NCBI RefSeq assembly: GCF_047730165.1
Contig: NZ_CP159834.1
Coordinates: forward strand, 744,001-808,000
Origin: Patiriisocius sp047730165
GTDB lineage: Bacteria > Bacteroidota > Bacteroidia > Flavobacteriales > Flavobacteriaceae
Direction: 5' to 3'
Length of the DNA stretch: 64,000 nt
In this document: in pieces, positions 7,055 through 17,080 of the stretch
Layout: each line of letters opens with the position of its first letter
Numbering within the stretch: position 1 is the stretch's first letter
Notes under the pieces: generated by a model
The model's database searches: none
What the model was told of the DNA's origin: nothing
The model's input: only the letters and a program-made list of their open reading frames with translations
Translations under genes and position numbers: made by a program

Positions 7055-9817
7055 ATGAAACAATTTTTACTTGCTGTATTCTTATTAGCAGGAATCACTG
7101 TATCTGCTCAAGGTACGGTCACCGGAACATTAATGGACACCAACGCTGGTATGCCGTTATCTGGAGCTAACCTCGTTGAAACAGGTACTGACAATGGTAC
7201 CGCATCTGATTTTGACGGAAACTTTACATTAAAGGTATCTTCTAATGAAGGTTCTGTTACAGTATCTTACATTGGATACAAAAACAGAACAATTCGTTAC
7301 ACACTTGTTGACGGTACTGCAAATCTAGGCAGAGTACAAGTTACTGCAGACGCAAACTCACTAAACGAAGTCGTGATCCAAGCATCTGGTGTTGTAGATT
7401 TAGCTCAGGATCGTAAGACTCCTGTGGCTGTTTCAACAATCAGTGCAGCAGAAATACAAACTAAATTAGGATCTCAAGAATTTCCTGAGATTTTAAACAA
7501 CTCTCCTTCTATCTATGCAACAAAACAAGGTGGTGGTTACGGAGATGCTCGTGTGAACATACGTGGTTTTGACACACAGAACTCTGCGGTTTTAATAAAC
7601 GGTGTCCCTGTAAATGACATGGAAAATGGTCGAGTATACTGGAGTAACTGGGCTGGATTAAGCGATGTTGCATCTGCAATACAAGTACAACGTGGTTTGG
7701 GTTCTTCAAAGCTTACAGTTTCTTCTGTAGGAGGTACCATTAACGTGGTGACTAGAAGTGCAGAAAGAAATGAAGGTGCATTTGTAAGCGGAAGTGTTGG
7801 AAACGACGGATACGTAAAAACAATTGCTTCTTATGCATCAGGTCTTTCAGAAAAAGGGTGGTCTGGATCTTTTTTACTAAGTAACACAAGAGGTAATGGA
7901 TATGTAGATGGAACACGTTTCCACGGTCAAAACTATTATGCTGCCTTAGGATACAAAGCAAGTGACAAAAGTTCACTTGAACTTACTGTTACAGGATCAC
8001 CACAAGAACATAATCAAAGGAGTCGTGGTATCGCAATTGGAGAGTTTCTTAAATATGGCCAAGATGGTGAACCAGATATTAAGTATAACCCAGAATGGGG
8101 AATGCTTGACGGTAAAGAATTTAATTTCAGAAGAAATTTTTACCACAAACCTGTTATCAGTTTAAATTGGGATTATGAATTATCTGACGTGACTAAAATT
8201 TCGACCGTAGCGTATGCTTCTTTTGGTAGAGGTGGTGGAACAGGAGAAATAGGTCGTGTAGATGGAAAGAGACAATTTGATACTCGTTTACAGACAGCAA
8301 ACGGTCTTACAGATGTTGAGCTTATTCGTGATTACAACAGAGGTGAGCCCGTAGTAATTGATGGAGAAACAGTAGAAAGAGAACAAACTAATGGATTGTT
8401 CTTAAATACAGGAAACGGCGATAGAAGTTCACAAAATGGAATCTCTCGTAGATCTTCAGTTAACTCTCATAACTGGTATGGTGTGATTGCTAACGTAGGT
8501 ACAGAGCTAAATGATAATTTAAATCTTGATTTTGGTGTAGACTTAAGACAGTACACGGGATATCACTACAGAAGAGTGACTAACTTATTAGGTGCTGATG
8601 GCTATTTAGCGACAGACAACGGAAATACACCTGATCAAATTTTCACAAACACATATAATGCAGATAAGCCTTGGTGGGTTTTCGGAAACATTGACGATGA
8701 AGACAAAATAGATTACTACAATAAAGGGTTTGTAACTTGGGCTGGAGTATTTGGTCAATTAGAATATACTAGTGACGATGAGCGATACAGTGCATTTGTA
8801 CAAGGTGCTGCTTCTAATCAAGGTTTTGCTCGTGAAGAATTTTTTAACGAAGTACCTACTGAAAAGACAGACACTGAAAACCTATTAGGTGGAAACATTA
8901 AAGCAGGTGTGAACTTCAATATTGATGAAAATCATAATGTATTTGGTAATGCAGGCTATTTCTCTAAGCAACCATTATTCGATGCTGTGTTTATTAACTT
9001 CGGAAATAATCTAAATCCAGAATTAATCAATGAGAAAATTATTGGTACTGAAATTGGATACGGTTTTAGAAGTTCTAAATTTAGAGCTAACGTGAACCTT
9101 TACAGAACTAGCTGGGCTGATAGGTTTGAATCTATTACACAAACATTTGACATCTTAGGAAACAATGATGACGAAAGTATTCCAGAAGCTGAACGTGAAG
9201 ATGACGATGTACGTGGTACTGCTAACCTTCAAGGTGTAAAGCAAGTGCACATGGGTGTTGAAGTTGATGCACGTCTTAAAATTACAAATAGAGTAGGTCT
9301 TAGAGGTATGGTTTCTGTAGGAGACTGGAAATATGAAGGTAATGTATCTGCAGCTTTCTTAGATACTGACCAAACTGTAATACCAGGTCTTGACGAACAA
9401 ACGTTATATCTTGATGGTGTAAAAGTTGGTGATGCTGCACAGTTTACAGCAAGTCTAGGTCTTGATGTAGAAGTTATTAAAGGTCTTACCGTTGATGCTA
9501 ACTATAGAAGAGCAGATAATTTATATGCTGCTATTGATGCTACAGATTTTGGAAGCGAAGATAATAATGGTTCACTTGAGTTACCATCTTTTGGTTTGCT
9601 TGATGCAGGTATCGGTTTCTCAGTTCCTTTCTTAGACAATACGGCAGATTTCAGATTCAATATGAATAACGTTTTAGACGAAACTTATATTTCTGAGTCT
9701 GATACAAACAGATTTGCAGAAGCTGGTGATGAGACTTATAATGGTATTTCAACAGACAACAGAGTATTTTTTGGACTAGGAAGAACTTGGAACGTAACAG
9801 CACGTTTTAACTTCTAA
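7055..9817 (+). CDS. TonB-dependent outer-membrane receptor
   Basis: 920 aa. A signal peptide (about 1-18, ending VSAQ) is followed by a carboxypeptidase-regulatory-like beta domain (about 20-95), typical of bacteroidete receptors. Next come a plug domain (about 120-230: ILNNSPSIYATKQGGGYGDA, VNIRGFD, INGVPVNDMENG) and a beta-barrel running to the terminal phenylalanine (TARFNF). Such receptors take up siderophores, glycans, peptides or cofactors with energy from TonB. No SusD partner or enzyme genes sit beside it, so it is not a polysaccharide locus and the substrate is unknown. It has its own promoter element and a strong terminator, so it is probably monocistronic. The smooth, T-rich codon choice suggests high expression. 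Confidence 0.92.
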   Translation: MKQFLLAVFLLAGITVSAQGTVTGTLMDTNAGMPLSGANLVETGTDNGTASDFDGNFTLKVSSNEGSVTVSYIGYKNRTIRYTLVDGTANLGRVQVTADANSLNEVVIQASGVVDLAQDRKTPVAVSTISAAEIQTKLGSQEFPEILNNSPSIYATKQGGGYGDARVNIRGFDTQNSAVLINGVPVNDMENGRVYWSNWAGLSDVASAIQVQRGLGSSKLTVSSVGGTINVVTRSAERNEGAFVSGSVGNDGYVKTIASYASGLSEKGWSGSFLLSNTRGNGYVDGTRFHGQNYYAALGYKASDKSSLELTVTGSPQEHNQRSRGIAIGEFLKYGQDGEPDIKYNPEWGMLDGKEFNFRRNFYHKPVISLNWDYELSDVTKISTVAYASFGRGGGTGEIGRVDGKRQFDTRLQTANGLTDVELIRDYNRGEPVVIDGETVEREQTNGLFLNTGNGDRSSQNGISRRSSVNSHNWYGVIANVGTELNDNLNLDFGVDLRQYTGYHYRRVTNLLGADGYLATDNGNTPDQIFTNTYNADKPWWVFGNIDDEDKIDYYNKGFVTWAGVFGQLEYTSDDERYSAFVQGAASNQGFAREEFFNEVPTEKTDTENLLGGNIKAGVNFNIDENHNVFGNAGYFSKQPLFDAVFINFGNNLNPELINEKIIGTEIGYGFRSSKFRANVNLYRTSWADRFESITQTFDILGNNDDESIPEAEREDDDVRGTANLQGVKQVHMGVEVDARLKITNRVGLRGMVSVGDWKYEGNVSAAFLDTDQTVIPGLDEQTLYLDGVKVGDAAQFTASLGLDVEVIKGLTVDANYRRADNLYAAIDATDFGSEDNNGSLELPSFGLLDAGIGFSVPFLDNTADFRFNMNNVLDETYISESDTNRFAEAGDETYNGISTDNRVFFGLGRTWNVTARFNF

Positions 9818-9858
9818 TCTAACTCTCTTCTAATCCGCCTCGGCGGTCAAGAGTAATA

Positions 9859-9901
9859 AGCCCTTCCTATTTGGCAACACCAAAAAGGAAGGGCTTTTTT
9901 T
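9859..9901 (+). terminator. Strong Rho-independent terminator
   Basis: Stem AAGCCCTTCCT (9859-9869) with AGGAAGGGCTT (9886-9896) is followed by a T run. It lies 42 bases after the TonB-dependent receptor stop and should end that transcript. Confidence 0.85.
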
Positions 9902-9944
9902 ATTAAATATAGTACCTTTACTTTACGAACGAAAAACAACAACT

Positions 9945-10382
9945 ATGGAAATATTAAAAATGATTCATTCCTTCTGGGCATATCTAGTTGTGCTAGCGGT
10001 AGCTGTCGCAACCATAAATGCGCTTATGGGTTACCTAGGCAAAAAAGAATACCAACCTAAAGATTTTAGAATCGCGCTATTTACACTTATTGTGACGCAC
10101 ATACAGTTACTTATAGGGTTGATAATATACTTCGTTTCTCCTTTAGGGTTGCAGTCCTTTTCTACAAACGGGATGAGTGAAGTGATGGGCAATAGCTTAT
10201 TAAGGTTATACGCTGTAGAGCACCCACTAATGATGATTATTACTGTGGTCTTTATTACCGTTGGATACTCTAAACATAAGACAAAATTAGTATCTGGACC
10301 AAAATTTAAAATGTTAGCTGTTTTTTATACGCTAGGATTGCTTTGTCTACTAAGCAGAATTCCTTGGAGTCAATGGTTTTAA
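9945..10382 (+). CDS. Four-helix membrane protein, cytochrome b-like
   Basis: 145 aa with four hydrophobic helices (about 8-28, 42-66, 93-112, 120-138) and short loops. His residues sit near membrane edges (MIHSFWAY, VTHIQLLIG, VEHPLMM). Flavobacterial proteins of this size and pattern are usually labelled as cytochrome b-like or uncharacterised membrane proteins. The paired His residues make heme binding possible, but I see no direct proof. It is read after the receptor's terminator, with a TACCTTTA promoter-like element near 9913. It converges on the endonuclease-family gene with a shared terminator between them. The function is unknown. Confidence 0.65.
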   Translation: MEILKMIHSFWAYLVVLAVAVATINALMGYLGKKEYQPKDFRIALFTLIVTHIQLLIGLIIYFVSPLGLQSFSTNGMSEVMGNSLLRLYAVEHPLMMIITVVFITVGYSKHKTKLVSGPKFKMLAVFYTLGLLCLLSRIPWSQWF

Positions 10383-10403
10383 ATCTTTAATATTTCAGCA
10401 TAA

Positions 10404-10438
10404 AAAAAGGAGCAATCATAACTAATTGCTCCTTTTTC
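10404..10438. terminator. Bidirectional terminator between convergent genes
   Basis: A near-perfect stem AAAAGGAGCAAT / ATTGCTCCTTTT (about 10404-10416 with 10425-10436) has an A run on one side and a T run on the other. It lies between the membrane protein stop at 10382 and the minus-strand stop at 10455, so it can serve both strands. Confidence 0.8.
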
Positions 10439-10454
10439 TTGTTTCTAAAATAGC

Positions 10455-11507
10455 CTACTTAATCTCCTTGATTAACAATATATACACTGGAAAGTGATCG
10501 CTATAGCCTCCAGTAAATCCTCCACCTGCAAAACTTCTATAAGGATACCCCTTATAGCGCCCTCTCGGATTTGCTAAATATGTTTTGTTATAAATACCAG
10601 CCTTGTACAACCGGTACGAAGTGTAGTCTTCTTTAGTTAACTCTGTAGAGACAATCATCTGGTCAAATAAATTCCAGCCATCTCTGTAAGCTAGAGTTCC
10701 TAGTCCTTTTTTGTGCATCGACTCCATAGGATTGTAAAGTTCTTTTAACTCCATACCTTCTTTGTCTTCCTTTGCTTTCAAGTGTTTTTTTATGCTCTCA
10801 TTCGTTGGGTCATCATTAAAATCACCCATCGTAATTACTTTTGCATATGGATCTTCACTAAACAATGAATCAATAATATGTCTATTCAATTCGCCCGCCT
10901 TGTTTCTTTTATATCTACTGCGTGCTTCTCCTCCGCTTCTCGATGGCCAGTGATTTACTATTACGTGTATCTTTTCGCCATCTAGCATTCCGCTTACAAG
11001 AAGTTGGTCTCTGGTAAATACGCGCTTGGTATTGTCATTATTATCATAAATATACAGCGGGTATACTTTTGTATTTGTAGGAGTAAACAATCTCTTTTGG
11101 TAAAGTAATGCTACATCAATCCCACGTCTATCTGGAGAATCATATTGCACGATCCCATAATCCTTTTGAAGCAGTGGTTCTTGATTTACGAGGTCTTCTA
11201 ACACTCTTCTATTTTCGGTTTCGCACAGTCCTATTAATGCCGGCGTAGTTCCCGTAATATCCGCACCAATTTCTGCAATTACCTTAGCCATGTTTGCCAA
11301 CTTAGCGTTATAGATTTCTTCTGTCCAATGATCTTTACCTTCTGGAGTTCGGTCATCATCGAAGGTGATTGGGTCGTCCTCAAAATCAAATAAATTTTCT
11401 ACATTGTAAAACGCAACGGTGTTTACTTTGTATTCTTTCTTCTCTTGTGCATAAAAAGTTGTGATACTAAGCGCAAAACCAACTAATAAACAATATTTTA
11501 GCTTCAT
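10455..11507 (-). CDS. Secreted endonuclease/exonuclease/phosphatase-family enzyme
   Basis: I chose the ATG at 11507, which begins MKLKYCLLVGFALS, because it gives a clean signal peptide; the open frame extends 17 codons further upstream. The mature protein (about 330 aa) is one EEP-fold domain: FYNVENLFD, CETENR, NHWPSRSGG, MGDFNDDP and the terminal SDHFPVY hold the metal and catalytic residues seen in DNase I-like enzymes. These are Mg-dependent phosphodiesterases, so a nuclease or phosphodiesterase outside the inner membrane is expected. It is divergent from a TonB-dependent receptor whose partner is a DUF5689 lipoprotein, and both directions have promoter elements around a common dyad. 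That suggests joint use of an extracellular phosphate-containing polymer; this is inference. Confidence 0.85.
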   Translation of the reverse strand: MKLKYCLLVGFALSITTFYAQEKKEYKVNTVAFYNVENLFDFEDDPITFDDDRTPEGKDHWTEEIYNAKLANMAKVIAEIGADITGTTPALIGLCETENRRVLEDLVNQEPLLQKDYGIVQYDSPDRRGIDVALLYQKRLFTPTNTKVYPLYIYDNNDNTKRVFTRDQLLVSGMLDGEKIHVIVNHWPSRSGGEARSRYKRNKAGELNRHIIDSLFSEDPYAKVITMGDFNDDPTNESIKKHLKAKEDKEGMELKELYNPMESMHKKGLGTLAYRDGWNLFDQMIVSTELTKEDYTSYRLYKAGIYNKTYLANPRGRYKGYPYRSFAGGGFTGGYSDHFPVYILLIKEIK

Positions 11508-11555
11508 ATATAAGGGTGCATTAAGTTTGTGTAACGTCTTTGACAAATGTGCAAC

Positions 11556-11592
11556 CAAATGTAAAAAATCTAAACATAAATCTTTAGATTTG
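11556..11592. promoter_or_regulatory. Divergent promoter pair with a central dyad
   Basis: On the minus strand TACATTTG (11563-11556) faces the endonuclease-family gene. On the plus strand TAGATTTG (11585-11592) faces the receptor gene. Both match TAnnTTTG. Between and overlapping them lies the dyad TCTAAA (11569-11574) / TTTAGA (11583-11588), a candidate shared operator. Confidence 0.5.
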
Positions 11593-11639
11593 CCTCGCTT
11601 AATAACAATTTAATAGTCCTACTAATCAACGATTTATTA

Positions 11640-14501
11640 ATGAAACAAATTTTATTTACTGTTTGTCTTACTGCCTTAACCCTTTTCACAGTCACAGCAC
11701 AAGAAGCTTTTGTGAAAGGAAGGATCATAGATGCAAACTCGAGTGAACCCTTACCTAACGTGGAGGTACGTATTTTAGAAAGTATTTTTAGCACAGAGAC
11801 CAACGCAAAAGGTCTTTTTGCATTTACCAGCACAGACCTGCCGCAAGGAGAGCAAGTGATGGTCGTTAATAAATCCGGCTTTCTTACACAACAAATTAAG
11901 ATTGTGGTTCAGAACAATAGCCCTATTAATCTTGATCCAATTCTTCTAGAATTAGACCTTACAGAACTTCAGTCTCAAATAGGGATTATTAGTCTTACAG
12001 ATAACGAATTAGACCAAGACGACGGCACGTCTTTCAATATATCTGGTTTGTTACAAGCATCTAGAGATGCATTCTTAAATGCTGCTTCTTTTGATTTTAG
12101 CGCAACATTTTTTCGCCCTAGAGGTCTTGATAATGCCAATGGTAAAGTACTTATAAACGGTCTTGAAATGAATAAGATGTATGGTGGTCGCCCGCAATGG
12201 GGAAACTGGGGAGGACTTAATGATGTGCAACGAAACCGAGAATTTTCTAAGGGTCTCACACCCAATGATTATGTTTTTGGTGACGTAGCAGGAACTACAA
12301 ACATAATTATGAGAGCTTCTCAATATCGAGAAGGCGGAAGCATAAGTTATGCCTCTGGAAACCGGAGCTATAGCGGTCGCATAATGGGAAGTTACAATAG
12401 TGGCCAAGATCAAAATGGCTGGGCGTATTCCGTACTAGTTTCTCGGCGTTTTGGAGATGAAGGATTTCAAGAAGGTACCTTGTATGATGCCAATTCAATT
12501 TTTGCTTCCGTAGAGAAAAAATTAAACGAAAATCACAGCCTTAACTTTACTGCTTTTTATACGCCTAATCGTCGGGGCCGTTCTACTGCAATTACTCAAG
12601 AGGTAAAAGATTTAAAAGGAATACAATACAACCCAAATTGGGGAATGCAAGATGGCGAAATAAGAAACAGCCGTACAAGAGAAATTGAAGAACCTATCTT
12701 TATGTTAAACCATTTTTGGAACGTAAATGAGGAAATACAACTAAATACAAACGTTGGTTTTCAAACTGGTTCTATTAAAAATAGCCGTATTGATAATAAT
12801 GGGACTACATTAATTGGAGAGCCTGGTAGCCAATATGCTGGTGGTGGTGCTAGTAATCCTTTAGCCAACTACTACCAAAACCTCCCTAGTTATGCTTTAT
12901 CTAGAAATACGACACCAACACCTATAGATTTTCAGAGAGCTTATACGGCTGAGCAGGAGTTTATTGATGATGGTCAAATAAACTGGACAGATATTTACAG
13001 AGCTAACTTTGACGCTTTTGGCAATCCAAAGGCATCAACATACGTGTTGCAAGATGACGTAAATCAAGACACACAAATCTCTGTCAACTCAATACTAAGT
13101 GCAACGCTAACGGATAATATTACTTTTAATGGTAACATTTCTTACCGAGGTTTAAAAAGTGAAAATTACGCCCAAGTAAAAGACTTGCTTGGTGGTACCG
13201 GCTACCTAGACATTGATAATTTTGCTGAAGCTGCCTCGGGAGATGCAAGTGAAGAATCTGACTTAGGGAATCTGGGACAGAGTGATATTAACAATGTTAA
13301 TCGTATTGCAGGTGAAGGTGACCGTTATAAATACAACTATACCATAGACGCTAATGAACTAGGTGCATTTGCACAAGCACAATTCAAGTATACACAGGTA
13401 GATTTTTACGTTGCGCTTTCTGGAGGTACTGTCAGCTACCAAAGAGATGGCTTATATGAGAATAGTAACTTTTTAGGTGATGCCTCTTTTGGCCTTAGTG
13501 AAAAATTATCTTTTACAAACCTTGGTGTTAAAGGCGGGGCTACATATAAAGTGACTGGACGCCACTTAATAGATATGAATTTAGGCGTCATACAGAAAGC
13601 ACCAAGTATTAGGAACTCTTTTAGTAATTCACGTGTTAACAATGCTACTACTATTGGCATTTCCGAAGAAAAGATTACAAGTGCAGACTTGAGTTACATT
13701 TTTAGGTCTCCTATCGTTAAGGCACGATTTACTGGTTTTTACAACGGCTTTAAAGATGGGTCTGACATCGGTTTCTATTTTACTGAAAATCTCTCTGGAC
13801 AAGGTGTAGATGAAGATTTCTTTGTGCAAGAAGTAATGACAAACATAGAAAGAAGACATGTAGGTGGTGAGATGGGTATAGAGGCACAAGTGACGCCTAC
13901 TATAAAATTAGTAGGAGCTGCTTCTTTTGGTCAATATACTTATACTAACAACCCAAATCTTTATTTAGAAAGTGATGACTTAGATGGACCCGTTACTTTT
14001 GGTGACGGCACTTCAAAACTGAAAGACTACCACGTAGCTGGTGGACCAGAAAGAGCAGCGCAGATAGGTTTTGAGTATCGTGATCCAGACTTCTGGTGGT
14101 TTGGTGCTAGTATGAATTTTTTCTCAAACGCATACCTAGATATAAACAATCTAGCTAGAACACAAAACTTTAGCACAGATTTTGACGGACAGCCATTTAG
14201 TGATTACGATGCAGGAATTGCTAAAGAGTTATTAAAGCAAGAGAAATTTGACAGCTACAATTTGGTTAATATTAAAGGAGGAAAGTCCTGGAGAATTAAC
14301 GGCAAATACGTCGGCTTTTTCGCTACTGTGAATAATATTTTTGATAGAGAATTTAAAACAGGAGGTTTTGAACAAGGAAGAAAAACTAACTATAGAGATT
14401 TAGCAGCAGATACTTCATTGCAAAATGGCCGTGTTTTTGGCCCGAGGTATTTCTTCGGAACTGGAACCAATTACTACATTAGTGCTTACGTAAGATTTTA
14501 A
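11640..14501 (+). CDS. TonB-dependent receptor paired with a DUF5689 lipoprotein
   Basis: 953 aa. Signal peptide (about 1-20, TVTAQE), carboxypeptidase-regulatory-like domain (about 25-105), then a plug (about 130-230) with FFRPRGLDNANGKVLINGLE and NGLEMNKMYGGRPQWGN, and a long barrel ending SAYVRF. The plug keeps the fold's landmarks but is less standard than the receptor at 7055, with an unusual GNWGGLNDVQ turn. The DUF5689 lipoprotein gene starts 30 bases downstream in the same direction. A secreted EEP-fold enzyme is divergent upstream with a common regulatory stretch. Together they resemble a small uptake locus in which an enzyme, a surface lipoprotein and a receptor cooperate; the cargo is unknown. 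Confidence 0.9.
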   Translation: MKQILFTVCLTALTLFTVTAQEAFVKGRIIDANSSEPLPNVEVRILESIFSTETNAKGLFAFTSTDLPQGEQVMVVNKSGFLTQQIKIVVQNNSPINLDPILLELDLTELQSQIGIISLTDNELDQDDGTSFNISGLLQASRDAFLNAASFDFSATFFRPRGLDNANGKVLINGLEMNKMYGGRPQWGNWGGLNDVQRNREFSKGLTPNDYVFGDVAGTTNIIMRASQYREGGSISYASGNRSYSGRIMGSYNSGQDQNGWAYSVLVSRRFGDEGFQEGTLYDANSIFASVEKKLNENHSLNFTAFYTPNRRGRSTAITQEVKDLKGIQYNPNWGMQDGEIRNSRTREIEEPIFMLNHFWNVNEEIQLNTNVGFQTGSIKNSRIDNNGTTLIGEPGSQYAGGGASNPLANYYQNLPSYALSRNTTPTPIDFQRAYTAEQEFIDDGQINWTDIYRANFDAFGNPKASTYVLQDDVNQDTQISVNSILSATLTDNITFNGNISYRGLKSENYAQVKDLLGGTGYLDIDNFAEAASGDASEESDLGNLGQSDINNVNRIAGEGDRYKYNYTIDANELGAFAQAQFKYTQVDFYVALSGGTVSYQRDGLYENSNFLGDASFGLSEKLSFTNLGVKGGATYKVTGRHLIDMNLGVIQKAPSIRNSFSNSRVNNATTIGISEEKITSADLSYIFRSPIVKARFTGFYNGFKDGSDIGFYFTENLSGQGVDEDFFVQEVMTNIERRHVGGEMGIEAQVTPTIKLVGAASFGQYTYTNNPNLYLESDDLDGPVTFGDGTSKLKDYHVAGGPERAAQIGFEYRDPDFWWFGASMNFFSNAYLDINNLARTQNFSTDFDGQPFSDYDAGIAKELLKQEKFDSYNLVNIKGGKSWRINGKYVGFFATVNNIFDREFKTGGFEQGRKTNYRDLAADTSLQNGRVFGPRYFFGTGTNYYISAYVRF

Positions 14502-14531
14502 TAAAAATAAGAGAATTAAATAATATATAAA

Positions 14532-16715
14532 ATGAAAAATTTAAAATTAACTCCATTTTTCGCAATGCTTTTAGCATTAGCATTTGTTGTATCCTGTGTG
14601 AAGGATGACGATTTTGAAGTGCCTGATACTGGCGTTACAGAGGTAAACATAGACGGAACCATTATAGACATTGATAATCTCTATAACTCTTGGCTGCAAA
14701 GTGCAGGTTCTAACCAAGAAGCAACTCTTACTTTTGAAGAAACAGACCAGTATATTTTTGGTTATGTTATATCTAGCGATGAGTCTGGAAATTTCTTTGA
14801 AGAAGTAGTAATGCAGAATAGCATTGAAAACCCTACAAGAGGAGTTAAAGTATTATTAGATGTAAATCCTTTATTCAACAAATACGAAGTAGGTAGAAAA
14901 GTCTACATCAAACTAGAGGGGCTAACCGTTGGTATTTCTAGTGGAGTTCTTACCTTAGGTTTAAAAGGTGCAACAGATAATACTGAAAAAATTCCTTCTG
15001 CCCAAGAAGAAGAATATTTTATTCGTGATCCAGAAGTTGCCGTTATTGTTCCCGCTGTAAAAACATTGGGTCAACTTACAGACGCAGATGTAAACACTTT
15101 AATACAGTTACCAGCCGCTCAGTTTACTGCAGGTCAAATAGATTTAAGTTTTGCAAATGAAGCTGGAGATGAATTTGATGGAGACAGATTATTAGAAAGC
15201 TGTAGTGCTGATGGAGGTGATATCCTTTTTCAAACAAGTACATTCTCAGATTTTAAAGCAATAAACTTACCTGATGGCGCTGGTACACTTACAGCGGTTC
15301 TTTCTAAAGATTTCTTTGGAGAAAATTTCGCCTTGAATATTAGAGACACAAATGACATTGCTTTTAACGGTGAACGTTGCGAGCCTAGTCCATTAAACCC
15401 GAACATTACTGCTACTACTTCATTCTCTGCGGTAATAGATCGTTTTACTTCTGCAGGTGGGTATGCAGAATTTAGCACAGAAGAAGCAGATTTAATTATT
15501 GAAGGCTATGTTGTATCTAGTGATAAAGACGGAAACTACTTTGAAGAGTTGGTTATCCAAAACGTAACTGACGGAAACGACATTAGCGAAAACAACCCAA
15601 GATTAGGTTTACGAGTTGCCATAGATAGAGGTGATTTATACTTAAACTTACCTATAGGTCGTAAAGTATATATAAAACTAAATGGTCTTGCAGTAGACGA
15701 AGATGCAGGAAACATTACTATAGGGTACCCTAACGTTTCTGAAATTGAAAAAATTCCAGATGGTATAGCAGATTTCTTTGTTTTTCCAGGAGAAGTAATC
15801 GCAGATATTGCACCTAAGTTGACAACCGTAAACGGACTAACAACTAACGATTTAAACACCTTGGTACAATTTGAAACGATGCAGTTTACTGCCAATAATG
15901 TTGGATTGACATTCTCTGGCGAAGACACTGATGGTTTTGATGGAGAGCGTTCTCTAGAAAGTTGTGATGACACAGGAGACATCAGATTGTTCTCAAGCAC
16001 ATTTGCAAATTTCAAATCTTTAATCGTACCAGAAGGAGTAGGAAGCATTACTGCAATCTACACAAATAACTTCTTTGGTGATGAGCGCATTGTTGAAATA
16101 CGCAGCCGTGATGATATTCAATTTACAAACTCAGAACGTTGTGATCCACCTATCGTAGATTGTGGTAACGCAGCAACAGAAGGGCCAAATGTATTATTCT
16201 TAGAAAACTTTGAAACACAAACGGTAGGAGCACCACTTTCTGGAAACGGAATGGTAAACTTTCAAGAAGCAGGTACACAACCTTGGGAATCTTACTCAAG
16301 CACAAGTACAAATAGCTCGATCGGGATTTCTGCTAACATAGGCTCTTTCAATAGTGGAGACGACAGTACGATATCTTGGTTAGCGTTTCCAGAGATCAAT
16401 TATGATGCTCAGGATGGCGAGACATTACGTTTTATGACCTCAAACAGTTTTTCTGATGGTAGTACACTAGAAATTCTTTTCTCAAGCGATTGGGATGGTG
16501 TTGCTGCAAATATCCCTAACGCAACTTGGGCACTCTTGCCTGCTGCTTTAATTGTTCCAGATGATGCGTTCTTTGGAGACTTTATAGACAGTGGTATTGT
16601 GGATCTTTCTTGTTTAGATGGCACAGGACATATCGCCTTTAAATATGTGGGAAGTGGCGTACCAGAATTTGATGGCACCTACGAGTTAGATGAGATAGCG
16701 CTTCGTTCCAATTAA
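14532..16715 (+). CDS. Surface lipoprotein with two DUF5689 domains
   Basis: 727 aa with lipobox VVSC (Cys22) and an acidic +2 region (VKDDD), which in Bacteroidota often marks export to the cell surface. Two copies of the same unit follow, about 35-290 and 300-540. Each has GYVxSSDxxGNxFEE, GxKVYIKLxGL and a cysteine-bearing RxLESC motif. The C-terminal 170 residues form a jelly-roll-like part of the choice-of-anchor type (LFLENFET through YELDEIALRS). DUF5689 has an OB-like, possibly ligand-binding fold; no activity is established. Placed 30 bases after the receptor, it is the best candidate for that receptor's surface binding partner, taking the place SusD has in glycan loci. Confidence 0.85.
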   Translation: MKNLKLTPFFAMLLALAFVVSCVKDDDFEVPDTGVTEVNIDGTIIDIDNLYNSWLQSAGSNQEATLTFEETDQYIFGYVISSDESGNFFEEVVMQNSIENPTRGVKVLLDVNPLFNKYEVGRKVYIKLEGLTVGISSGVLTLGLKGATDNTEKIPSAQEEEYFIRDPEVAVIVPAVKTLGQLTDADVNTLIQLPAAQFTAGQIDLSFANEAGDEFDGDRLLESCSADGGDILFQTSTFSDFKAINLPDGAGTLTAVLSKDFFGENFALNIRDTNDIAFNGERCEPSPLNPNITATTSFSAVIDRFTSAGGYAEFSTEEADLIIEGYVVSSDKDGNYFEELVIQNVTDGNDISENNPRLGLRVAIDRGDLYLNLPIGRKVYIKLNGLAVDEDAGNITIGYPNVSEIEKIPDGIADFFVFPGEVIADIAPKLTTVNGLTTNDLNTLVQFETMQFTANNVGLTFSGEDTDGFDGERSLESCDDTGDIRLFSSTFANFKSLIVPEGVGSITAIYTNNFFGDERIVEIRSRDDIQFTNSERCDPPIVDCGNAATEGPNVLFLENFETQTVGAPLSGNGMVNFQEAGTQPWESYSSTSTNSSIGISANIGSFNSGDDSTISWLAFPEINYDAQDGETLRFMTSNSFSDGSTLEILFSSDWDGVAANIPNATWALLPAALIVPDDAFFGDFIDSGIVDLSCLDGTGHIAFKYVGSGVPEFDGTYELDEIALRSN

Positions 16716-16735
16716 TTCGGAAATATTAAATAGTC

Positions 16736-16772
16736 AAAGCCGCTCTAGCAAAAAAACTAAAGCGGCTTTTTT
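16736..16772 (+). terminator. Rho-independent terminator
   Basis: Stem AAAGCCGCT (16736-16744) with AGCGGCTTT (16761-16769), then T residues. It lies 20 bases after the DUF5689 gene stop and closes the receptor operon. Confidence 0.8.
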
Positions 16773-17080
16773 GTTTCCAAGGTTTGGGAAGAAGAAACAA
16801 AACCACCTCACTGTAAGACACAGAATCCGGGAGCGAAGATAGTTGATTAACTCTTAGACCTTGGCTAGTTAACAAACATCATCTTTTTGAAAGGGTGAAA
16901 CTCGATTTAATAAGTAAAAAATTACAAAATTCTAGCTTACTACTATCAGCAATTCTTCAATTATTTGGATAGGTTCTTATTTTTATTTTATCCCTAAACA
17001 AAGGAAGTGTTTTTCAAGCTTCTTACTTCCAAATTTCTACCCCACACTTCCTACAATTTTTTACCTACTTTTGAAATCCT
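16773..17080. other. Gene-free spacer
   Basis: About 300 bases between the terminator and the acyltransferase start. I see no convincing ORF, RNA or palindrome, only AT-rich sequence with three loose copies of a GGAAGT/ACTTCC word near 17005-17052. Confidence 0.5.

Noticed and set aside
12075..12413. 112-codon minus-strand frame inside the second receptor gene
   Set aside because: It is the antisense of a clear TonB-dependent receptor region; such antisense frames occur throughout the long genes here.
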